Shown here piece after piece: positions 1 through 4,889 of a stretch of DNA of 9,716 nucleotides (position 1 is the stretch's first letter; each line of letters begins with the position of its first letter). The stretch is taken from NCBI GenBank assembly GCA_934792465.1, contig CAKVOK010000078.1, positions 1 to 9,716 of the forward strand, written 5' to 3'. This DNA comes from an uncultured Clostridia bacterium. Its GTDB lineage: Bacteria; Bacillota; Clostridia; RUG12999. The position numbers and the translations under genes are program-made. The notes beneath the pieces are model-generated. The model was not told where the DNA came from and made no database searches. It worked only from the letters and a program-made list of their open reading frames with translations.

Positions 1-60
1 TCCGTTGTGCCGATGATACTTGGCGGGTGACTGCCCGGGAAAGCAGGTATTCGCCGGATA
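1..60 (+). rRNA. rrf: 5S ribosomal RNA, 3' part (5' end outside the window)
   Basis: The first 60 bases read as the second half of a bacterial 5S rRNA. They show the conserved CCGATGATACTTGG segment, a G/C-rich helix IV arm around bases 22-39, the GGGAAAGCAGGTA loop E/helix V side, and a CGCCGGATAC end that would pair with the missing 5' end in helix I. About half of the usual ~117 nt is present because the window starts inside the gene. A strong terminator follows 16 bases later, as expected at the end of an rrn operon. The exact 3' end (57-62) cannot be fixed without the 5' strand of helix I. Confidence 0.9.
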
Positions 61-75
61 CTTCAAAACATATTT

Positions 76-109
76 AAAAAATGCCTTGCTGAAAAGCAGG
101 GCATTTTTT
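76..109 (+). terminator. Intrinsic terminator of the rRNA operon
   Basis: AAATGCCTTGCT (79-90) pairs with AGCAGGGCATTT (95-106) over 12 positions with one G-U pair, closed by a GAAA tetraloop (91-94). The stem runs into a T tract (104-109), with an A run (76-80) on the 5' side. This is a textbook rho-independent terminator just after the 5S rRNA. Confidence 0.93.
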
Positions 110-437
110 CTGGTATGTGGTCTATTTATGTTTGCTGCATCTATGCTTTTGTATCTGTTTGAGTTGAAAAGCAGTTTTTTTGCTTTATGCGGTCTGTGGA
201 TTTTGTTGCAGACTTCGTTTTTGTATCTGTTTATATCTGCTTATATCTGCTTGATATGAGAGATTGTAATAAGTGAAATTTTTATTTGTATTTATTTTTT
301 CAAGATAGCACATGCTTGCGTAAAGCAAGAAAAACAACCCTTAGAAGTAAGCAATCGTTTTTCGTTATGTATTTGTATCATTCAAACAATTTTTACTGTT
401 GAAATTTGGTTATAATTTACAAATTTACAAAAATACC
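110..437. other. AT-rich intergenic stretch, no convincing gene
   Basis: About 330 bases lie between the rRNA terminator and the repressor promoter. A reading frame from base 128 (ATG) to 259 would give a 43-residue, very hydrophobic peptide. It has no ribosome site before it and no start that avoids the terminator, so I do not call it. The stretch holds two direct repeats: TTTTGTATCTGTTT at 147-160 and 219-232, exactly 72 bases apart, and TGAAAAGCAG at 90-99 and 165-174. There is also a small hairpin-like CTTGC/GCAAG near 315-330 and a lone TATAAT at 411-416 with no matching -35 box. Nothing else is supported. Confidence 0.6.
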
Positions 438-466
438 TTGACAATCTATGTCTAATGTGGTAGACT
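438..466 (+). promoter_or_regulatory. Sigma-A promoter of the blaI-blaR1-type operon
   Basis: A perfect -35 box TTGACA (438-443) is followed by a 17-base spacer and TAGACT (461-466), which matches the -10 consensus at 4 of 6 positions. The start codon of the repressor lies 42 bases downstream. A strong -35 paired with a weak -10 that overlaps a dyad (450-465) suits a promoter kept off by a repressor. Confidence 0.75.
450..465. promoter_or_regulatory. Probable BlaI/MecI-type operator
   Basis: GTCTA (450-454) and TAGAC (461-465) form a perfect 5-base dyad around a 6-base centre, covering the end of the spacer and the -10 box. BlaI/MecI-family repressors bind short dyads of TAC/GTA type overlapping their own promoters. 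Position and size fit autorepression by the gene that begins at 508. The half-site sequence differs from the staphylococcal one, so the assignment rests mainly on location. Confidence 0.6.
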
Positions 467-507
467 ATATATGTCGACGAGAGTAGAATATATTGGAGGT
501 ATGTATT

Positions 508-879
508 GTGAAAAATATAAATATAGGTGAAGCGGAGCTTGAAATTATGAAGGTTGTATGGAAAGCAGATGAGCCGATAGGCTCGACGGCAATCGGAAAA
601 GCTGTTGAGGAGAAAGGCTGGAAACGTACAACGATTGCCACATTTCTTGCAAGACTTGTTGAAAAGGGCGCATTATCCGCCGAAAGACGTGGCAAAGCAT
701 GGTATTATACACCGATTTTGACAGCAAGGGAATATAAAAAATCGCAGGTAAAAAGCCTTATTAAAAATCTATTTGACGGCTCAGCCGAAAATTTGGTTGC
801 CGCACTCTTTGAAGAAGAACAGTTTTCGGAGAAAGATATACGTGAATTAAAAGCGATTTTTGAGAAAAAGGAGGGGTAA
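508..879 (+). CDS. blaI: BlaI/MecI/CopY-family winged-helix repressor
   Basis: This 123-residue protein is the usual size for BlaI/MecI repressors, which bind operator DNA as dimers and are inactivated when their BlaR1/MecR1 partner is activated. Residues 5-70 form the winged helix: an N-terminal GEAELEIMKVVW segment, the recognition helix near WKRTTIATFLARLVEKG (38-54), and a wing ending in KAWYYTP (63-69). Residues 75-118 match the dimerisation region, including LFDGSAENLVAALF (88-101) and the closing DIRELKAIFEKK. GTG at 508 is chosen because GGAGGT (495-500) lies 7 bases upstream; a TTG at 493 would overlap that site. The staphylococcal N-F cleavage pair in the LVLNF motif is replaced by A-L here (99-100). 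The stop lies 2 bases before the next start, so the two genes are coupled. Family membership is secure; the beta-lactam role implied by the symbol is not. Confidence 0.93.
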   Translation: MKNINIGEAELEIMKVVWKADEPIGSTAIGKAVEEKGWKRTTIATFLARLVEKGALSAERRGKAWYYTPILTAREYKKSQVKSLIKNLFDGSAENLVAALFEEEQFSEKDIRELKAIFEKKEG

Positions 880-881
880 AC

Positions 882-3008
882 TTGATTGGTGAATTATTTA
901 AAGCTATTTTAATCACATCTCTTGCCGGTACTGCCCTTGCGGTTGTTATCAGCCTGCTGCGCCCGATTACAAAAAAGCTTTTCGGGTATTCGTGGCATTA
1001 TTACATATGGCTGTGCGTGCTTTTTGTAATGCTTATGCCGGTGCGGTTTAGTGTAAATACAATGCCTGCGCCGAACATTGCAACACAAACGGTACAGACA
1101 CAGCAAACAGTTGCCGGTGAACAACCCGAAACAACCGAGAATATTGTGCAGACAGCCCCGATTCAAAAACCGCAGCTTTTGCAGAAAGCAACAGTTATAT
1201 GGGATAGGATAATTTATAACCGAATGAATATTTTAGCGTATGTATGGCTTATCGGCGCAATAGCTTTAATGCTCTTAAATGTTTTACGGTATATAAGGCT
1301 GAATATTGAAATACGCAAAAACAGCGAGGTTATATCCTGCCCCGAAACAAGAGCGTACACCGACAGGAAAATCAATGTTCGTGTGTGGGAAAATGTTGCG
1401 TCACCGTTTATAACAGGTATTTTCAGACCAACGCTGATTTTGCCGAAAACAGAGCTTTCGGAAGAACAGTTACACAACATACTCCGTCACGAAATGACGC
1501 ATTTTAAGCGGCACGATATTTTATATAAATGGTTTGCCGAATTTGTAAAATGCGTGCATTGGTTTAACCCTATCTCGTGGTATGTTTCAAAGCAAATTGC
1601 ATCCGAGTGCGAAATATCCTGTGATATGTCGGTTACAAAAAATATGACAGACAGCGAGGAAATGAGCTATGTGAGCACAATTCTTTCCTTGCTTCCGACG
1701 GGAAAATCCAAACAGCTCTTGCTTACCACACAAATGGCAAGCAGTAAAAAATTTTTGAAAAGGAGATTTGTTATGATTAAGAATAAGAGGACAACAAGCA
1801 GATTTATGTCGGTATTGTCAGCGATCATTGCGGTTATTATGCTTTCGACAACGGTATTTGCAAGCGGCATATTATCCGATTTGACGACTGATGATTACAC
1901 TATTGAAATTTTGAATAACGGCGAAAAGATTGAACTTAAGAACAAACCCTTTATCGAAAACGGCGAGGTATATGTTCCGCTTAGAGAAGTAATTGATAAG
2001 AGCTTTTCAAAAGACGACGGGGTTACAGATATAAAATGGAATGACGGAACAATAGATGTAACTATTGCGTACTATCAGGGTGAATCGGGAATGTATCGCC
2101 TGAAAATAGGCAGCAATCTATTAGGATTAAAGCATATTTCTTTTGATGAACACGATAAAAATTTTGATGAAATAGAAAACAATGTCGGTATCAGTCAGGG
2201 TTTAAAACAAACTCCTGTATTAAAAAAGTCAACGACATATATTCCTTTGATAAATGCAAGTTATATGTTGTTTGGTTTTACAAACAGACGTGATGAAAAC
2301 AAAGTACCTCGCGAGCTTACATACGACGTTTATGACAAAAGCGGAAATATAATTGATTACAGCGGTTTCTATCATATCGTTATGGGAGAGTATACGATTA
2401 AAATTCCTGAAAGCTGGAGCGGAAAATATTCCGTTGAGACGGCAAGCGATATGGTCAGCTTTGTTCAAAAGGCAGCCTATGATAAATACGGTATCGGCAC
2501 ATTATTCCGCATTGAAAAAACAAATGCAGAAAATGCAGATGAAATATTAAATATGCTGGGCGGAAGCCGACTGCTTTACAAAGATGATGTGTATGCGTAT
2601 ATTTTTGAAGTTCCGACCGATGTTCAATATCCGATATGGGAAGGCAGAGATGAAAACGATATTGAAATTGCGGCTGAATATGAAAAAATGTTCAAAGATG
2701 TTGCACAGATTGCCGGCAGCTTTCGTGATGAATCAAACGCGGAGCATCTTTCTTATGAAGAAATGAAGAAGCTTCAAGCGGAAGTTGATATCGGACATTT
2801 TCCATGGCGGCTTGACCCTAATGCTGTCATTTTAGAATTTATGGACAAACAAGGTCTTTCCGGCGGAAAGATAACAGCTCTTGCCGGTGCTGAAACAGTT
2901 TCAGCCACTTATGTATGCAATAACATTGAATACGAGATTGAGTTATACAGGCCGATAGAAAAAGGAGAACACGGAATTTTGGTGGTAAAAAAATTTCTAA
3001 AGAAATAA
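882..3008 (+). CDS. BlaR1/MecR1-type M56 membrane metalloprotease with a non-penicillin-binding sensor region
   Basis: A 708-residue sensor protease predicted to sit in the membrane. Hydrophobic helices lie near residues 6-26, 38-54, 116-135 and 309-328. The M56 zinc site is HEMTH (203-207), with a third ligand expected in ECEISCD (E244), preceded by the family segment SPFITGIFRPTLILP (174-188). In BlaR1/MecR1 the outer domain is a class-D beta-lactamase-like penicillin sensor with SxxK, SxN and KTG motifs. Here residues 336-466 instead look like a copper-amine-oxidase N-terminal-type domain (VYVPLREVIDKSF, IKWNDGTIDVTI, then TTYIPLINASYMLFGF). Residues 495-708 are a probable extracellular region I do not recognise. 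The single SFSK (374-377) is inside the copper-amine-oxidase-like motif, and no KTG was seen. TTG at 882 is supported by AAGGAGGGG (868-876) and sits 2 bases after the repressor stop. The partner is almost certainly the upstream repressor; the signal is unknown. Confidence 0.88.
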   Translation: MIGELFKAILITSLAGTALAVVISLLRPITKKLFGYSWHYYIWLCVLFVMLMPVRFSVNTMPAPNIATQTVQTQQTVAGEQPETTENIVQTAPIQKPQLLQKATVIWDRIIYNRMNILAYVWLIGAIALMLLNVLRYIRLNIEIRKNSEVISCPETRAYTDRKINVRVWENVASPFITGIFRPTLILPKTELSEEQLHNILRHEMTHFKRHDILYKWFAEFVKCVHWFNPISWYVSKQIASECEISCDMSVTKNMTDSEEMSYVSTILSLLPTGKSKQLLLTTQMASSKKFLKRRFVMIKNKRTTSRFMSVLSAIIAVIMLSTTVFASGILSDLTTDDYTIEILNNGEKIELKNKPFIENGEVYVPLREVIDKSFSKDDGVTDIKWNDGTIDVTIAYYQGESGMYRLKIGSNLLGLKHISFDEHDKNFDEIENNVGISQGLKQTPVLKKSTTYIPLINASYMLFGFTNRRDENKVPRELTYDVYDKSGNIIDYSGFYHIVMGEYTIKIPESWSGKYSVETASDMVSFVQKAAYDKYGIGTLFRIEKTNAENADEILNMLGGSRLLYKDDVYAYIFEVPTDVQYPIWEGRDENDIEIAAEYEKMFKDVAQIAGSFRDESNAEHLSYEEMKKLQAEVDIGHFPWRLDPNAVILEFMDKQGLSGGKITALAGAETVSATYVCNNIEYEIELYRPIEKGEHGILVVKKFLKK
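1761..1775 (+). promoter_or_regulatory. In-frame internal ribosome site and ATG within the M56 protease gene
   Basis: AGGAG (1761-1765) lies 7 bases before an ATG (1773-1775) in the same frame as the long gene, at codon 298. A protein begun there would have 411 residues and start MIKNKRTTSR, followed by a hydrophobic run (MSVLSAIIAVIML) and VFAS. That is the form of a signal peptide leading straight into the outer sensor region. The bases also encode K-R-R-F, a basic stretch common before the last helix in M56 proteins, so the match may be chance. Confidence 0.35.
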
Positions 3009-3107
3009 CAACTGTCATATGATACAGTAAATACCCAAAATCAACAGACAGAAAAATTTAATCTAATAAATTTATTTGTGTATATAAACAAATTTGGCGA
3101 AAATATA

Positions 3108-3137
3108 TTTACAGAATGCTTATATATATGTTATAAT
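3108..3137 (+). promoter_or_regulatory. Promoter of the SLH gene pair
   Basis: TTTACA (3108-3113), an 18-base spacer, and a perfect TATAAT (3132-3137). The TGT just before the -10 gives an extended -10 element. It lies about 46 bases before the first SLH start and suggests the pair is transcribed separately from the protease gene. No T-tailed terminator was seen between them; only a weak dyad ACTGT/ACAGT (3011-3028) follows the protease stop. Confidence 0.8.
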
Positions 3138-3138
3138 T

Positions 3139-3151
3139 ATTATGCCATAAT
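3139..3151. promoter_or_regulatory. Palindrome at the expected transcription start of the SLH promoter
   Basis: ATTATG (3139-3144) and CATAAT (3146-3151) form a perfect 6-base inverted repeat around a single C, beginning one base after the -10 box. A protein bound here would block initiation, so it is a plausible operator. A related arrangement lies at 4830-4854 before lepA. Function is inferred from position only. Confidence 0.4.
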
Positions 3152-3182
3152 GTACGATTTTTAATGAAAGGAAGTGTGTAAA

Positions 3183-4220
3183 TTGAAGAAATTACTTCGC
3201 TTTTTAATGATTACCGCTATGATTTTGACGACAACGCTTTGTGCTGTAAACGCAGACAACGATATGTCAGAATGGGCGGCAGCCGAAATCGAAGAAGCCG
3301 TCGAGCTTGGGATCGTTGCGGAAAATTTGCAAAAGGATTATCAGAAAAACATCACAAGAGAAGATTTTGCCGTAACTGCCATGATGTTTGTCGCTTATCA
3401 AAACAATATGGATTTTGGCGATATGCAGTATTTATATATAAACGGCGGGAGCTTGTCGAAAGTGTCGGAGGACGAGATCACTATGTTTGACGATCTTGCC
3501 GACTCCGAATATGGAAATTACATTATGACGGCGGCGGCAATGGGTATTGTGAAGGGAAGAGGAAATAATCTTTTCGATCCGTTTTCTCCGATCACAAGAG
3601 AAGAAGCTGCCGTGATGCTGAGCAGGGTTTACACCATGTACGCAAGCGACAAACCCGCACCCGAAAGCGAGGTTGCAGACATAGCGGATTCGGACAGCGT
3701 TTCCGATTGGGCAAGGGATTCCGTGAAAAAGGTTTATGCACTGAATATCATGCAGGGTATGCCCGACGGCACTTTTGCCCCAAAAAATCCCTACACCCGC
3801 GAGCAATGCTATGCAACGTTTGTAAGACTGTGCAAAAAAGCCGGTATAAAAAGCCGCTATCACGGAGACGACCTTTGCTTTTGGTCGTATGATGAATTGC
3901 TCGGAAACGTCAAAGGACAGCCAAATTATGAAAGCATATACAGCTGCGAAAACGATTTTTGTTCGGTCGAAGTCGGATTTGCGTCGGCTTTTTTCTCGGG
4001 CAGAAGCGGCTTTTGGATCGTTTATAAAAACGGAGGAAGAAAAGATATAATGGGACAGTTCGGAAAAATAAGCCCCTACAATTTCAATAAAGAATCTTTC
4101 AAATTCGGAGACGACGGAAAATCCTTATATTGCTCGTGGAGTGATATGACCGACGGCATTGAGGAAAAGCGAGAATATCGGATTGATTTGAAAAAGGCAA
4201 TAGTTGAAATAGTCAACTGA
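3183..4220 (+). CDS. Secreted protein with three SLH repeats and an unrecognised C-terminal region
   Basis: A 345-residue exported protein. Residues 1-24 are a signal peptide (MKKLLRFLMITAMILTTTLCAVNA) with a likely cut after VNA. Three S-layer-homology repeats follow at about 26-75, 102-153 and 165-220, each ending in a TRE-type motif (ITREDF, ITREEA, YTREQC). The clearest SLH cores are GRGNNLFDPFSPITREEAAVML and GMPDGTFAPKNPYTREQ (192-208). SLH triplets bind pyruvylated secondary wall polymers and hold proteins on Gram-positive envelopes. The last ~125 residues, with several Cys and aromatic residues, match no family I recognise. TTG at 3183 is preferred because AAAGGAA (3167-3173) lies about 10 bases upstream and the signal peptide then begins with Met-Lys-Lys. 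The GTG at 3174 abuts that site. The second SLH gene starts 28 bases after this stop. Confidence 0.85.
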   Translation: MKKLLRFLMITAMILTTTLCAVNADNDMSEWAAAEIEEAVELGIVAENLQKDYQKNITREDFAVTAMMFVAYQNNMDFGDMQYLYINGGSLSKVSEDEITMFDDLADSEYGNYIMTAAAMGIVKGRGNNLFDPFSPITREEAAVMLSRVYTMYASDKPAPESEVADIADSDSVSDWARDSVKKVYALNIMQGMPDGTFAPKNPYTREQCYATFVRLCKKAGIKSRYHGDDLCFWSYDELLGNVKGQPNYESIYSCENDFCSVEVGFASAFFSGRSGFWIVYKNGGRKDIMGQFGKISPYNFNKESFKFGDDGKSLYCSWSDMTDGIEEKREYRIDLKKAIVEIVN

Positions 4221-4248
4221 TAAACTTTAAGAAATGAGGAATGTTACA

Positions 4249-4512
4249 ATGAAATCAAAAGTTGTGGCGGTTTATTTTCTTTCAATATTTTTGCTTTGTT
4301 CTGTGTTGACCGCTGTAAATGCAGACAACTCCGATAAAGAAAAATTGTATGCTGATGATAATACAATCGGCGATTGGGCTAAAAACAGCGTATATTCAAT
4401 GAAAACACATAAAATAATGATTGGCGCAGACAACGATTCATTTTCGCCGAAAACACCTTTTTCGCTGGAACAAACCGTTGTTACATTGGTAAGAATTTAC
4501 GAATATAAGTAA
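4249..4512 (+). CDS. Very short secreted protein with a single SLH repeat
   Basis: An 87-residue protein with an N-terminal signal peptide (about 1-25, ending TAVNA) and one SLH repeat (about 37-86: IGDWAKNSVYS, then IMIGADNDSFSPKTPFSLEQTVVTLVRIY). It resembles its upstream neighbour: both mature N termini begin right after VNADN, and the DNA there differs by a single base over GCTGTAAA.GCAGACAAC. ATG at 4249 is chosen because GAGGA (4236-4240) lies 8 bases upstream; the ATG at 4234 overlaps that site. One SLH repeat is unusual, since wall binding normally uses three. It may be a duplicate of the third repeat of the neighbour with its tail lost, or a small protein that works as an oligomer. 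Wall anchoring is unproven. Confidence 0.75.
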   Translation: MKSKVVAVYFLSIFLLCSVLTAVNADNSDKEKLYADDNTIGDWAKNSVYSMKTHKIMIGADNDSFSPKTPFSLEQTVVTLVRIYEYK

Positions 4513-4614
4513 AACTGCAACTATTTTGCACTGTTGCGGATACCGTCTTTAAATCGGAGGAGAAAAGGCGAGGAGAGTTTATAAAAAAATCAATATAATT
4601 GAAAAAAGATAAAA

Positions 4615-4710
4615 ATGCCGAATATGATTTGGCGGATAACTTATGTCCTTTTTTGCACATCGGTCGGCACACTTTTTTATATAACGCTGCACAATATGAT
4701 GCTGCTATAA
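4615..4710 (+). CDS. Possible 31-residue membrane peptide or gene remnant
   Basis: ATG at 4615 opens a 31-codon frame that encodes one hydrophobic helix (about WRITYVLFCTSVGTLFYITL) and stops at TAA 4708-4710, three bases before a terminator-like hairpin. The third-base pattern (CCG, TCG, GGC, ACG) resembles nearby genes. The ribosome site is poor, only A-rich bases, and no promoter was found. It could be a small membrane peptide, the tail of a decayed gene, or chance. I recognise no family. Confidence 0.25.
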   Translation: MPNMIWRITYVLFCTSVGTLFYITLHNMMLL

Positions 4711-4713
4711 TTA

Positions 4714-4749
4714 CAGGGGTTGTTGCTTATTCGGCAACGCTCCTGTTTT
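4714..4749 (+). terminator. Terminator-like hairpin between the SLH genes and lepA
   Basis: CAGGGGT (4714-4720) pairs with GCTCCTG (4739-4745) using two G-U pairs, and GTTGC (4722-4726) pairs with GCAAC (4734-4738), with one bulged T and a 7-base loop. TTTT (4746-4749) follows. It lies about 200 bases after the last SLH stop and just before the lepA promoter, so it probably insulates the two units. The T tract is short. Confidence 0.6.
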
Positions 4750-4758
4750 GCGTTTATG

Positions 4759-4820
4759 ACAACACCGAAACAAATTTAACCGCTTTTTTAAATTTATGTT
4801 TGACAACGGGGCGGTGTTGT
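4759..4820. repeat. Nested inverted repeats overlapping the lepA promoter
   Basis: The outer arms ACAACACCG (4759-4767) and CGGTGTTGT (4812-4820) are a perfect 9-base inverted repeat. Inside lie AAATTTAA (4772-4779) and TTAAATTT (4788-4795), a perfect 8-base inverted repeat. The right outer arm falls wholly within the spacer of the promoter at 4800-4828, and can also pair with ACAAC (4803-4807) across the -35 box. This could be a regulator site or cruciform-prone DNA. Its role is unknown. Confidence 0.5.
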
Positions 4821-4828
4821 GCTATAAT
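4800..4828 (+). promoter_or_regulatory. Perfect-consensus sigma-A promoter of lepA-hemW-mreB
   Basis: TTGACA (4800-4805), exactly 17 bases, then TATAAT (4823-4828), preceded by TGC so it also carries an extended -10. Both hexamers match the consensus fully. Transcription should start near 4835, giving a leader of about 55 bases before lepA. No other strong promoter was seen before the mreB-type gene, so the cluster is likely one operon. Confidence 0.9.
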
Positions 4829-4829
4829 T

Positions 4830-4854
4830 ATTATATGATACAATAGCATATAAT
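4830..4854. promoter_or_regulatory. Inverted repeat in the lepA leader, just after the -10 box
   Basis: ATTATATG (4830-4837) and CATATAAT (4847-4854) are a perfect 8-base inverted repeat with a 9-base gap, starting one base after the -10. GTAC follows directly, as it does after the palindrome at the SLH promoter (3139-3151). The right arm also contains a second TATAAT (4849-4854) with no -35 box. It may be an operator or a leader hairpin. Confidence 0.4.
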
Positions 4855-4889
4855 GTACTTTGATTTAAATATGAGGAGAACTAAGGCAG

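Noticed and set aside
1..30. Frame 1 looks like the last codons of a protein ending at TGA 28-30.
   Set aside because: The same bases are clearly the 3' half of a 5S rRNA followed by its terminator.
20..259. A 79-codon open frame rich in hydrophobic residues.
   Set aside because: It begins inside the 5S rRNA, runs through the rRNA terminator, and has no ribosome site. The T-rich DNA alone explains its hydrophobic look.
2001..2012. SFSK (residues 374-377) as the active-site SxxK of a penicillin sensor.
   Set aside because: It sits inside the copper-amine-oxidase-like motif between VPLR and IKWNDG, and no partnering KTG was seen.
3074..3093. ATTTGT/ACAAAT hairpin as a terminator for the protease gene.
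   Set aside because: Only six mostly A-T pairs and no T tract after it.
4599..4838. A 79-codon open frame between the SLH genes and lepA.
   Set aside because: It crosses a terminator-like hairpin, nested inverted repeats and the consensus lepA promoter; its TTG start has no nearby ribosome site.
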